Source of the DNA: Bacteroidota bacterium
GTDB lineage: Bacteria; Bacteroidota; Bacteroidia; Chitinophagales; Chitinophagaceae
Assembly: GCA_018267545.1 (NCBI GenBank)
Contig: JAFDYG010000540.1
Coordinates: 1 to 64,000, forward strand
Direction: 5' to 3'
DNA: 64,000 nt
Part shown: positions 1-8,599 of the stretch, piece by piece
Position numbering within the stretch: position 1 is the first letter of the stretch
How the letters are laid out: every line of letters begins with the position of its first letter
The notes under the pieces: generated by a model
Told to the model about the DNA's origin: nothing
What the model saw: only the letters and a program-made list of their open reading frames with translations
Databases searched by the model: none
Position numbers and translations under genes: made by a program

Positions 1-2124
1 AAGCTTTATTACGTCAATTACCCCATCGTCGACGCAGCAGGCAAGCCTGCCGGAAAGCATATCACGATCGCAACGCAACGCCCCGAGACGATCATGGGCG
101 ACACTGCAATCTGCGTCAACCCAACGGACCAGCGCTACAGCGACCTCAAGGGGCTCTATGCCCTCGTTCCCCTGGTCAACCGCCGCGTTCCCATCATTTT
201 CGACGAATACGTCGACCCGGCTTTCGGGACGGGCGCATTGAAGGTTACGCCGGCGCACGATATCAATGACTATAACCTCGGGCTGAAGCACGGTCTGCCA
301 ATCATCGATACCCTCAATCCGGATGGTACGTTGAGCGCAGCAGCAGAGGTATTTGTAGGCGTGGAGAGATTTGCCGCCAGGAAAAAGGTCGTCGAGCAGC
401 TAAAGGCCGACGGTCTTATCACAAAAGAAGAAGAACATCCGACCCGTCTCGGCTATTCCCAGCGGACTAACGCTGTCGTAGAACCGCGCATCTCCACGCA
501 ATGGTTCGTGAAGATGAAGGAGCTCGCGGAACCCGCGCTAAAAGCCGTTGTCGAAGGACATATAAAAATTCACCCCGGCGACAAATTCCTGGCCACATAC
601 AAATACTGGCTGGAGAACGTCAAGGACTGGTGTATCTCCCGTCAGCTCTGGTGGGGGCAGCAGATCCCCGCCTGGTACGCACCCGACGGCAGCTTCCAGG
701 TCGCAGCCACAAAAGAGGAAGCTTACGCCCTGTTCAGCGCAGGCGGCAAGCCGTCCTTTACCGCGGACAGCCTCACACAGGACGAGGACGTGCTCGATAC
801 CTGGTTCTCCTCCTGGCTCTGGCCAATCGAGGTGTTCAAGGGTGTTACCCATCCCGGTAATCCGGAGATAAAATACTACTACCCCACTTCAGTCCTCGTC
901 ACGGGTCAGGATATCATTTTCTTCTGGGTAGCCAGGATGATCATGGCCGGTCTTTACTTCTTCCCCGAAAACCTCCCGATGGAGAAACGCATCCCCTTCC
1001 GGGACGTCTATTTTACGGGTATGGTACGGGACAAGCAAGGCCGGAAGATGAGCAAGAGCCTCGGCAACTCCCCCGACCTGCTGGAGCTTATCGATAAATA
1101 TGGCGCCGACGCCGTTCGCTTCGGAATCATGATCTCTTCCCCTGCAGGCAACGACCTCCTGTTCGATGAGGCCGCGCTCGAGCAGGGAAGGAATTTCAAT
1201 AACAAGCTCTGGAATGCCTTGAAGCTCGTTAAAGGCTGGGAAGGCCGCCAGCAGACGTCTGGCGCTGGAGCACCAGCCCCAGGCGCAAATGGAGCCCCCG
1301 CGGCCCAGTCCGCTGTCCTCCCCTTTGCGGTCGATTGGATGAGCGCCCGGCTTTCAGAGGCCCGCACAACCATCGAAGAGGCTTTCACCGACTTCCGGCT
1401 GAGCGAGGCGCTTAAAACCCTTTATTCGCTGATCTGGGACGATTTCTGCAGCTGGTACCTGGAATGGGTCAAGCCCGGATTCGAGCAGCCCATCGATGCC
1501 GGCGTCTACCAGGCGACAGTATCTTTCTTCGAACAGCTGATGCAGCTGCTGCATCCCTATATGCCCTTTATCACCGAAGAGATCTATCATCTGCTAAAGG
1601 ACAGAAAAGAAGGCGAAGACCTCTGTATCCTTAAGTTCGCCACCACGGGCACAGCCGACGCAGCCATCCTCGCCGACGGTTCCCTACTCAAGGAAGCCAT
1701 TACCTCCCTTCGGGACGCCCGGAACAAGGCGCAGATAAAGCCGAAGGAGACGATCAAGCTACATATACAATCGGAAGCGGCCGAAACCTATCGTCGCCTG
1801 CAACCGGTTCTTGCCCGGCAGGTCAATGCCGAAAGTATCGACTTCGCCACAGAAGCGATCGCCGGCTCGCTCACTGTCGTCTCCGGAAAGGACAAATATT
1901 ACATCGTCACCGAACAGGCGCTGGACAGCGGAAACCAAAAGGACGAACTACAGAAAGAGCTCTCCTACCTGAAGGGCTTCCTCGAATCGGTCAACAAGAA
2001 GCTGGCGAACGAACGTTTCGTACAAAACGCCAAGCCCGAAGTGGTCGACCTCGAGCGGAGGAAAAAGGAAGACGCGGAGATCAAGATCAAGACTATCCAG
2101 GAAAGCCTTGCGGGGATGCAATAA
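1..2124 (+). CDS. valS: Valine--tRNA ligase, 3' portion (5' end outside window)
   Basis: The enzyme charges tRNA-Val with valine in the cytoplasm and hydrolyses mischarged threonine. The reading frame is open from base 1, so the gene is cut by the window edge and the HIGH motif lies upstream. The early residues include ATQRPETIMGDTA, part of the CP1 editing domain. The class I KMSKSLGN motif lies at about 1045-1070, followed by the anticodon-binding domain and a Lys/Glu-rich C-terminal coiled coil that is the tRNA arm-binding domain of ValRS. An Ala/Gly/Pro-rich linker (bases about 1250-1320) sits between the catalytic core and the anticodon-binding domain. The stop is TAA at 2122-2124. Identification is secure; only the start is missing. 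Confidence 0.97.
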   Translation, partial: KLYYVNYPIVDAAGKPAGKHITIATQRPETIMGDTAICVNPTDQRYSDLKGLYALVPLVNRRVPIIFDEYVDPAFGTGALKVTPAHDINDYNLGLKHGLPIIDTLNPDGTLSAAAEVFVGVERFAARKKVVEQLKADGLITKEEEHPTRLGYSQRTNAVVEPRISTQWFVKMKELAEPALKAVVEGHIKIHPGDKFLATYKYWLENVKDWCISRQLWWGQQIPAWYAPDGSFQVAATKEEAYALFSAGGKPSFTADSLTQDEDVLDTWFSSWLWPIEVFKGVTHPGNPEIKYYYPTSVLVTGQDIIFFWVARMIMAGLYFFPENLPMEKRIPFRDVYFTGMVRDKQGRKMSKSLGNSPDLLELIDKYGADAVRFGIMISSPAGNDLLFDEAALEQGRNFNNKLWNALKLVKGWEGRQQTSGAGAPAPGANGAPAAQSAVLPFAVDWMSARLSEARTTIEEAFTDFRLSEALKTLYSLIWDDFCSWYLEWVKPGFEQPIDAGVYQATVSFFEQLMQLLHPYMPFITEEIYHLLKDRKEGEDLCILKFATTGTADAAILADGSLLKEAITSLRDARNKAQIKPKETIKLHIQSEAAETYRRLQPVLARQVNAESIDFATEAIAGSLTVVSGKDKYYIVTEQALDSGNQKDELQKELSYLKGFLESVNKKLANERFVQNAKPEVVDLERRKKEDAEIKIKTIQESLAGMQ

Positions 2125-2160
2125 AAGAATTAAATTTATAGTACATCAAACTGGGAACAG

Positions 2161-2397
2161 ATGAAGATTGAGGCTGTCCAAATACAAAACTTAAAAGGCT
2201 CTCAAGCCATTAGTATACCTGATGACTTGAAGATCAACGATGACAAAGTCTATATAAAAAAAATAGGCAATGTTCTTTATCTCATTCCTTTTCATAATCC
2301 CTGGCAGACATTAGTGGATAGTCTTAATGAATTCACACCTGATTTCATGGAAGCTCGGAATCAACCATCACAACAGGATAGAGAATCGTTTGATTAA
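2161..2397 (+). CDS. VapB-like antitoxin, 78 aa
   Basis: A short protein placed directly before a PIN-domain toxin. The first 50 residues resemble an AbrB/SpoVT-type swapped-hairpin DNA-binding domain (alternating charged and hydrophobic residues, with a central segment of the type SIPDDLKINDDKVYIKK). The C-terminal tail is polar and would wrap the toxin. The TAA stop overlaps the toxin ATG by one base (TAATG), typical of translationally coupled toxin-antitoxin pairs. Such antitoxins usually autorepress the operon; no operator was identified. The antitoxin role is inferred mainly from position and fold-like sequence. Confidence 0.75.
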   Translation: MKIEAVQIQNLKGSQAISIPDDLKINDDKVYIKKIGNVLYLIPFHNPWQTLVDSLNEFTPDFMEARNQPSQQDRESFD

Positions 2398-2798
2398 TGG
2401 GATACTTGCTGGATACAAATATTTGCATCTACATAATTAAAAAGAAGCCAGATTCTGTTCTAAAAAGGCTATTGCAAATTCCCTTGGGTCAAATCGGGAT
2501 CTCATCGATTTCCATTGCAGAGTTAGATTATGGCGCCAGGAAAAGTATGAACCCCGAAAAGAATCTTTCCGCGTTAAATCAGTTCTTAATTCCTTTTGAG
2601 ATTTTCAACTTTGATTTTAGCGCGACACAGGAATATGGCAAAATTAGAAGTTCGCTTGAAAAAGCAGGCACTCCTATTGGTCCATTGGATACATTGATTG
2701 CAGCCCACGCCAAAAGTCTTAGCTACACTTTGGTTACAAATAATGAAAAAGAGTTTCGCAGAATCGAAAATCTGGAGCTCGAAAATTGGGTGGAATAA
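2397..2798 (+). CDS. vapC: VapC-type PIN-domain ribonuclease toxin, 133 aa
   Basis: PIN-domain endoribonuclease, the toxin of a type II system. The N-terminal LLDTNICIYI contains the first conserved acidic residue (D of LDTN). A conserved Glu follows in SIAELDYGA, an Asp in PIGPLDTLIAAHA, and the final acidic block is LVTNNEKEF. These match the four-acid Mg-binding site of VapC proteins, and the length is normal for the family. It is translationally coupled to the upstream antitoxin. The pair sits between valS and a convergent outer-membrane gene and looks more AT-rich than its neighbours, consistent with acquisition by transfer. VapC toxins typically cleave tRNA or rRNA; the target here is unknown. 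Confidence 0.9.
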   Translation: MGYLLDTNICIYIIKKKPDSVLKRLLQIPLGQIGISSISIAELDYGARKSMNPEKNLSALNQFLIPFEIFNFDFSATQEYGKIRSSLEKAGTPIGPLDTLIAAHAKSLSYTLVTNNEKEFRRIENLELENWVE

Positions 2799-2822
2799 AA
2801 ATATAATAATCAATCATTTACA

Positions 2823-2854
2823 CAATAAGGCCGGTCAATTAACCGGCCTTATTG
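2823..2854. terminator. Bidirectional hairpin terminator between vapC and the convergent outer-membrane gene
   Basis: CAATAAGGCCGGT (2823-2835) pairs perfectly with ACCGGCCTTATTG (2842-2854) around a 6-base loop. It lies between two convergent genes and overlaps the stop codon of the minus-strand gene (2835-2837). A/T bases at the stem foot on both sides make it plausible for both strands. Confidence 0.8.
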
Positions 2855-5750
2855 CATGCCCGCCATACCCCTGCGAAAGGATATTCAGCGGCAATATCAG
2901 CTCCCACTGATCAGGCGCCCGTCCATAGAGGTCCGTGTCGAGCAGCCGGCTATAACGTATGCCAAACGTGATGGCCAGCTGATTCCACCATTTTGTGTCG
3001 AAGTATAGTTCGGCCCCCGTGGAGCGGAATTCTCCTTTATAGACCCGCCTGTTCGTATAAAAGTCCTGCGCGTGCGTATAGTCGTAGAAAACATTGGCCC
3101 GAAGACGCATAAAATAGAGCATATCCCCAAAACCCCAGTCCGGATGTAGCAATGGTAGCTGGTAATTGGCGGACCATCTCCACATCCGATAGAAGTTTAC
3201 GGCTGTATATCCTCGTGAGAAAGGGAAGCTGTTGGGAAAATTGTGGTTCCGCAAGCTATCGTGTGCCCCATAGGCAGCGGCCAGCATCAGACTATGGGTG
3301 TAGTCGATGCCCGGCAAATAGAGGAAGCCCGAAGCCAGGAACTGGTTGGCCGAAAAGTTGGTCACGGCCCGGTCGTAGGAAAGGCTGAGCACCTGGGCAA
3401 AGCGCGGAAGGACCTGCTGTGCGCTCATCTGGGACTGGTGTACGATGCTGAAATAGGGGTCGATATAGGCAAAAGGCCTGCTCAGGAAGGAATCTTTATA
3501 TAATCCCGTGTAATACTGTTGATTGTAGATGATATCTGAACCAAATTGGATACTGGTATAGTGGCGCCCCTTAGCAAAGTACAAGGGAATCGATGCCCCG
3601 GCAAAGAACTGATTTTCGTTCCAAAACACATGACGTCCAGCGGAATAGACATTTCTATCGAAAGTATAATTCCAACCAGCTTTTAGCCAGGGGAAGAGCC
3701 CGGCATAGGTTGCGGACACTTCGACCTGCTTAAAATGTTCATTTCTGTTATACGCTCCAAATATTTGTGTTTCAAATGTATTAAGGATGTTATCGCTAAT
3801 TAAAGATAAGGTGTAGTCCGGGTCGTCTACAAAGGGTCTCCAGCTGTGGAAGTTGAACAGATGTGAGGCGCCGGGATATTTGGAAGCAGGATAGCCCGCC
3901 GTTCCAATCCGGTCCAGCAGACCCGCAGAACCCTTTAGCAGCGAATCGATATGCTGGGTTGGCAGGGCCTGGTTCCAGGAAGCGATCGGGATCCGCTCGA
4001 ATCGCAGGCTATCGCGAGGAGCGGCATCCAGGTGGAAGCCGACCGCCGTGAAGCTATTCCAGGTCAGAGCGCCATTGGGCCCTTCCTGCGGCTGATATTG
4101 CCCCGTAAGAGACTCCCCGGCCGGCAGAACGATCTGGAATACCTGTCCACCACCACCGCCGCCCCCCGCAGCCCATCCATAGAGCCGGTCCTGGCCATTC
4201 CTCGAAGCCGAGAACCAAACCGTATCGGCCCGTACCGAGAGGAACCCGATCGTCTGATAGCTGAATGGCAGCAGATAGCGCGTCTCGCCAGTGCCTGGCG
4301 CTACCGTCGCCAGGGCCATTTCTCCCTTGCGGTTGCGGACAGCCGTTATGACCGCTCCGCCGGTAAAGAATTTTGGATAGGTGTAGAAAAGACTATCCCG
4401 GTTGGGGATTTTACTCACCACCTGCCCCGTCGAGGCGTCCAGCAGGTGCAGCTCGCAGGAGCCGTCGGTGGCTTGCTGCACAGCCACGATACGACTCCCG
4501 TCGGCCGAAATATCCGGGGCAAAATACCGGGTCCGCCTTGTCAGCTTCTTATCGGTTCCCGTAGCCGGGTCGAGCAGGCGGATGACGCTGTAGTCGCGCC
4601 AGCCCCAGCGCGGGTCGCTTTCATAGGCGGCATAGACGGCGACGTGGCCGTTGGAGGAGAAATAATTGTCGATAGAGATCGCCCGGACCTTTATTTTGGT
4701 TTCATTCTTGTTTATAATGTCGCGAAGCACAAAGGCCGGTACCTGCCGGTAGCTGCTTCGTACGTAAAGGACGCTGTCTGTCCCGATAAATTGAGGAAAT
4801 TCCTCATTGGCGACGAAGTGCTTGTGCTCCCTGGCGAAGTTGTCCGCATGGGCCGCATAAGCCGGATTGGACGTTTTATTGACATCGGCCCCTCCCAGCG
4901 CAGGTGTCACGCCAAACCAAGCCAATGCGTCCTTTCGAAACTGGGTGAAGGATACCCCCGCGTATCGCCTGATCGCTCTTTGCAATGGATAGAAAAGCCC
5001 ATGGAAGGCCGCCGCATCGCGCGTCACGCTCCGCCAGAACTCATCTCCATACCGTTCGCGCCCGTAGGCGACCAGCATATAGCCAAGGGGATAGTGATCG
5101 GGGACATAGTCCTTGAGGGAGCCGTTGCGGAGCTTCATCCACGAATAGTGCTTGTCCCCCGCACGCAGGGAACGATAGCTGTTGAAGAACCAGGGCTGGC
5201 GTCCCCTGCCCTGGTCGCTGACCAGGGTCTCCTGGTAGACGGCGTCTCCCTCCCAAAACCAGTTGGGTACAGCCAGACTGTTGGCAAAAGCCTGTCCGCC
5301 TTCTCCGAACAGATAATAGAAGGCGCCGGAAAGACCGACGCGAAAGTTATTATACTGCTGGACATGCCGGTATTCATGGATGGCCAGCATCTTGGCCCAG
5401 GGAAGACTGCCCAGCTCGAAGCTGTTTTGATCGGGGTTTAGCTGGAACTCGCTCCGGAAAGGAGCCAGCCCGACGTATCCATTGGAGATCGTGGTCTGGT
5501 TTTGGAGGACAATATTGATCTTGCGCTGGGCGCTTCCCATGGTAGGCAGCGTGGTCCGGCTCAGCTGGTGAACGATGGCCGCAACCTGCTGGGCCTGGAA
5601 ATCCAGTCCCGAGGGATAGATGATCCGCGCCGTATCCGTATTCAGCTGTTTCCATTTGAGGGAAGGAGGATTACCTCCGAATTGTTGGGCAAGCAAACCC
5701 GTCGACAGCATTAGAAGGGACAGAATTAAACGCAGACGCATTACGGCCAT
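2835..5750 (-). CDS. Exported HExxH metalloprotease-like / beta-propeller outer-membrane protein, 971 aa
   Basis: A large exported protein with a signal peptide (LRLILSLLMLSTGLLAQ). A zinc-protease-like motif HEYRH lies at residues 125-129, with WEGDAVYQE at 166-174, the expected spacing for a third zinc ligand in gluzincin-type peptidases. The middle (about 280-600) has repeated strands with ISADGSRIVAVQQ and similar motifs, like TolB-type beta-propellers. The C-terminal third is rich in aromatic, alternating strands (FSRGYTAVNFYRMWRW, GIRYSRLLDTDLYG), consistent with an outer-membrane beta-barrel. An in-frame ATG at 5741 is an equally plausible start. The gene stands alone, divergent from the glycosyltransferase gene at 5801. 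Protease activity and substrate are inference; no named family was assigned with certainty. Confidence 0.75.
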   Translation of the reverse strand: MAVMRLRLILSLLMLSTGLLAQQFGGNPPSLKWKQLNTDTARIIYPSGLDFQAQQVAAIVHQLSRTTLPTMGSAQRKINIVLQNQTTISNGYVGLAPFRSEFQLNPDQNSFELGSLPWAKMLAIHEYRHVQQYNNFRVGLSGAFYYLFGEGGQAFANSLAVPNWFWEGDAVYQETLVSDQGRGRQPWFFNSYRSLRAGDKHYSWMKLRNGSLKDYVPDHYPLGYMLVAYGRERYGDEFWRSVTRDAAAFHGLFYPLQRAIRRYAGVSFTQFRKDALAWFGVTPALGGADVNKTSNPAYAAHADNFAREHKHFVANEEFPQFIGTDSVLYVRSSYRQVPAFVLRDIINKNETKIKVRAISIDNYFSSNGHVAVYAAYESDPRWGWRDYSVIRLLDPATGTDKKLTRRTRYFAPDISADGSRIVAVQQATDGSCELHLLDASTGQVVSKIPNRDSLFYTYPKFFTGGAVITAVRNRKGEMALATVAPGTGETRYLLPFSYQTIGFLSVRADTVWFSASRNGQDRLYGWAAGGGGGGGQVFQIVLPAGESLTGQYQPQEGPNGALTWNSFTAVGFHLDAAPRDSLRFERIPIASWNQALPTQHIDSLLKGSAGLLDRIGTAGYPASKYPGASHLFNFHSWRPFVDDPDYTLSLISDNILNTFETQIFGAYNRNEHFKQVEVSATYAGLFPWLKAGWNYTFDRNVYSAGRHVFWNENQFFAGASIPLYFAKGRHYTSIQFGSDIIYNQQYYTGLYKDSFLSRPFAYIDPYFSIVHQSQMSAQQVLPRFAQVLSLSYDRAVTNFSANQFLASGFLYLPGIDYTHSLMLAAAYGAHDSLRNHNFPNSFPFSRGYTAVNFYRMWRWSANYQLPLLHPDWGFGDMLYFMRLRANVFYDYTHAQDFYTNRRVYKGEFRSTGAELYFDTKWWNQLAITFGIRYSRLLDTDLYGRAPDQWELILPLNILSQGYGGHAIRPVN

Positions 5751-5800
5751 GTAGATAACTTATTAGTTAAGGTGAACTGAAATTACGCATACTTTCGCAT

Positions 5801-7351
5801 ATGATGCTACAGCACAAGCTTCGATCTGGAAACTATGATGCTTTACTGGCGGCAATTGCCGGATTTATTATCATCCAGCTGCTTTGCAGCTACGGCGGAA
5901 TCGGCGTCTCCCCCGATTCCGTGGTCTATCTCAGCACGGCGCAGAATATCCACGACCATGCTCTCATCAACGACTTTACCAATCAGCCGGTCATGGACTT
6001 TCCGGCCTTCTACCCTATTTTCCTGAGCGGTATTTTGTTCCTTACCGGCGGCGGCTCCGTTCTCTCCTATGGCCCCATCCTGGATGGCCTGCTCTTCGGC
6101 CTTCTGATCTGGCTCTGCGGCTGGATGATGGACCGTTTTTCGGTGGTCAGCCGCTGGTATAAGTGGACCATCCTGATCTTTATCGTCCTGAGCCCCTGCC
6201 TGCTGGAGATCTATACCATGATCTGGAGCGAGACGCTGTTCTTATTGCTCTCGGTTTTCTTTATCATCGGCTGTCACCGGTATTTCCACACTCATTCGAC
6301 CCGCTCCCTGCTCCTGATTGGAGTGCTGGCCGGTCTTGCCTGCGTGACACGCTATGCCGGCGTCGCCGTCGTGGCGATGGGCGGCTTCCTGATGCTTTGC
6401 GACGGCAGGCTCCGCTGGAGCTGGCGGAAGATAGGTCATATGGCGCTCTACGGTGTCGTCTCCATTTCTTTTTTAGCGCTGAATCTTTACCGTAACTACA
6501 AGCTTACCCATACCCTCACGGGCTATCGCGAGAAGGGCCTCACTCCCTTTCTCACCAATCTGCACGATTTCGGCAGCGTCTTCTGCGACTGGCTGCCCTT
6601 TTTCAATGAACGATACGATTCAGCCGTCTTCGTCGCGCTGGTATTCCTCGTTCTGATTACGGGTATATTCGTATATCGGTTGGTCCGGCGGGTCGATTTT
6701 TTTTCCTACGATACCATCGCGATTACCTTCTTTATAGTCTATGGGGGATTCATCCTTTATACCTCCACCGTCTCCCGTTTTCAACAGCTGGACAGCCGGC
6801 TGCTCTCGCCCCTGTTCCTGCCCTGGCTCTGGGGTGGGACCATCTGGATACCGGCGGCGATACGCCGCGCCGGGCCACGATGGAAGCCTGCGGGCCTTGG
6901 CCTGGCTGCTGTTGCCGGCGTCTGCTTTCTCCTGGGAGAAATCAAGGCCTGGCGGGAGAACTGGGAAGGCATCCACTACGCCGGTATCCCCGGCTATACC
7001 GAAACCCAGTGGCTGAAATCACAGACCCTGGATTACGTCCGCACACACAAAGATCGCTTCCAGCTGCCCGGCAATGTCTACTCCAACGCCTCCGAAGGGC
7101 TTTGGTTCCTGGCTGGGATGATGAAGTCGGACTTGATGCCGCACAAAGAGTTCCCCGAGGACATCGCTTATATGTTCCGTTCGAAATACTTTGTCGTCAT
7201 CTGGTTCAACGACGCGGACAACTCCGACCTTATCGATATGGACTATATAAAGGCCAATAAGCCATTGGTCGAAGAGCTCGACTTCAATGACGGTGCAATC
7301 TATTTCTTTAAGGATTCCACAGCGGCGCCCATACCCGTTCCATCGCATTGA
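5801..7351 (+). CDS. Polytopic membrane glycosyltransferase (GT39/ArnT-like), 516 aa
   Basis: A membrane protein with about ten hydrophobic segments in the first 400 residues and a soluble C-terminal part. The first periplasmic loop holds an acidic motif (SPDSVVYLSTAQNI), in the place where C-type glycosyltransferases that use polyprenyl-phosphate sugars keep their catalytic Asp. The later soluble stretch (SNASEGLWFLAG, FVVIWFNDADNSD) is seen in uncharacterised Bacteroidota members. It probably transfers a sugar from a lipid carrier to an envelope acceptor; donor and acceptor are unknown. A -7-like TACTTTCG ends only 3 bases before the ATG, so the mRNA may be leaderless. Confidence 0.65.
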   Translation: MMLQHKLRSGNYDALLAAIAGFIIIQLLCSYGGIGVSPDSVVYLSTAQNIHDHALINDFTNQPVMDFPAFYPIFLSGILFLTGGGSVLSYGPILDGLLFGLLIWLCGWMMDRFSVVSRWYKWTILIFIVLSPCLLEIYTMIWSETLFLLLSVFFIIGCHRYFHTHSTRSLLLIGVLAGLACVTRYAGVAVVAMGGFLMLCDGRLRWSWRKIGHMALYGVVSISFLALNLYRNYKLTHTLTGYREKGLTPFLTNLHDFGSVFCDWLPFFNERYDSAVFVALVFLVLITGIFVYRLVRRVDFFSYDTIAITFFIVYGGFILYTSTVSRFQQLDSRLLSPLFLPWLWGGTIWIPAAIRRAGPRWKPAGLGLAAVAGVCFLLGEIKAWRENWEGIHYAGIPGYTETQWLKSQTLDYVRTHKDRFQLPGNVYSNASEGLWFLAGMMKSDLMPHKEFPEDIAYMFRSKYFVVIWFNDADNSDLIDMDYIKANKPLVEELDFNDGAIYFFKDSTAAPIPVPSH

Positions 7352-7372
7352 TATTTGAATTATTTTTAGGCA

Positions 7373-8092
7373 ATGCTTCTAATCGCGTTGGCTGTGGCTC
7401 CGGGTATCGCTGTTTGTCTGTTCATCTATTCCCTGAATAAATATGGCAAGGAATCGATACGCCAGCTGGTGCTGGCCTTTATCCTGGGGATGCTGGCAAC
7501 GCTACCGGCCCTTTTAGTACAGACGCTGGCCGAAGACGTGCGCGACGAGCCCTGGCGTCATTCTATTTGGTCTTATCTTTGGTACGCCTTTGTCATTGTA
7601 GCGCTTAGCGAAGAAGGAAGCAAATACATCGTTTTAAGAGGATACGCCTATCCACAGGCGGTTTTTAAAGAACCCTTCGATGGTGTCGTCTTTTCGGTGA
7701 TGATCGGGATGGGCTTCGCTACAGTCGAAAATATCGAATACGTCTGGAAATTTGGACTGGAAACGGGGGTATCACGGTTCTTCCTGGCCATCCCGGCCCA
7801 CGCCTCGTTTGCCGTCCTGATGGGATATCCCGTAGGACGGGCCAAATTCGAGAAAGACCGCTCCTGGTGGCTGATGGGAAAGGGATTGCTGGTAGCCGTG
7901 CTCTTTCATGGCAGCTTCGACTTCTTCCTGTTCCTGCAGCAGAGCAGGGTGGCCAAGCAATACTTTTCCACGGGCGTGCTGTCCTTCGGGGCATTCGCCA
8001 CTTTTTATATCGCCGTCCGGCTGGCCATGCGAGCCTTGCGCATGCACCGGCTCCGGCAGCTGGAAGAAGAGGATACCAATTATGATGGATAA
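7373..8092 (+). CDS. PrsW-family intramembrane metalloprotease, 239 aa
   Basis: A polytopic membrane protein with the conserved glutamate and histidine motifs of PrsW/CPBP-like intramembrane proteases: EEGSKY at about residue 83, FDGVVFSVMIGMGFATVENIEY with its second acidic motif, HASFAVLMGY, and HGSFDF near the last third. PrsW in Bacillus cleaves an anti-sigma factor; in Bacteroidota the substrate is usually unknown. It starts 21 bases after the preceding glycosyltransferase and overlaps the following acetyltransferase by 11 bases, so the three genes probably form one transcript. Confidence 0.88.
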   Translation: MLLIALAVAPGIAVCLFIYSLNKYGKESIRQLVLAFILGMLATLPALLVQTLAEDVRDEPWRHSIWSYLWYAFVIVALSEEGSKYIVLRGYAYPQAVFKEPFDGVVFSVMIGMGFATVENIEYVWKFGLETGVSRFFLAIPAHASFAVLMGYPVGRAKFEKDRSWWLMGKGLLVAVLFHGSFDFFLFLQQSRVAKQYFSTGVLSFGAFATFYIAVRLAMRALRMHRLRQLEEEDTNYDG

Positions 8093-8594
8093 TACTTTAT
8101 CGATACGACCGGGAGATTTGGAAGATATCAATTCGATCGGATTCTTAGCCCAGCAAATCTGGCCCATTACGTACGGCGATATTTTATCGGCCGAGCAGCT
8201 GCGCTATATGCTGAACCTTTTTTACAGCCCGGCATCACTGCGCAAGCAGATGGTCGAGGACCACCATCAGTTCGCCATCGTCGAACAGGAAGAAGAACCG
8301 ATCGGCTTCGCCTCCTGGAGCGCAACGGACAAGCTGGGAGTCTATAAGCTGCATAAATTATACGTCCTGACCGGACAGCAGGGAAAAGGACTGGGGCGGA
8401 CGCTCCTGCAATATGTCTTTGAAACCATCGGCTCCAAAGGGGCAAAGACGTTGCAGCTCAACGTCAACCGGCACAACAAGGCGCGCCAGTTCTACGAACG
8501 GATGGGCTTTGCCGTCGTAAAGGAAGAAGACGTCCCCATCGGCAATAATTACTTCATGAATGACTATGTAATGGAGGCAGCGGTGCCGCAGTAA
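8082..8594 (+). CDS. GNAT-family N-acetyltransferase, 170 aa
   Basis: A complete GNAT fold. An N-terminal substrate half is followed by the strand LHKLYVLTGQQ and the acetyl-CoA pyrophosphate loop QQGKGLGRTLLQYV, then LQLNVNRHNKARQFYERMGF, typical of RimI-like and small-molecule acetyltransferases. The reading frame is open further upstream, but ATG ATG at 8082 gives the normal family start and a short 11-base overlap with the PrsW gene. The substrate cannot be read from the sequence. Confidence 0.9.
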   Translation: MMDNTLSIRPGDLEDINSIGFLAQQIWPITYGDILSAEQLRYMLNLFYSPASLRKQMVEDHHQFAIVEQEEEPIGFASWSATDKLGVYKLHKLYVLTGQQGKGLGRTLLQYVFETIGSKGAKTLQLNVNRHNKARQFYERMGFAVVKEEDVPIGNNYFMNDYVMEAAVPQ

Positions 8595-8599
8595 CCACA

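Noticed and set aside
3951-5441. Long open frame of 496 codons on the plus strand
   Set aside because: It lies antisense inside the large outer-membrane gene, has no recognisable domain and a composition typical of a GC-driven shadow.
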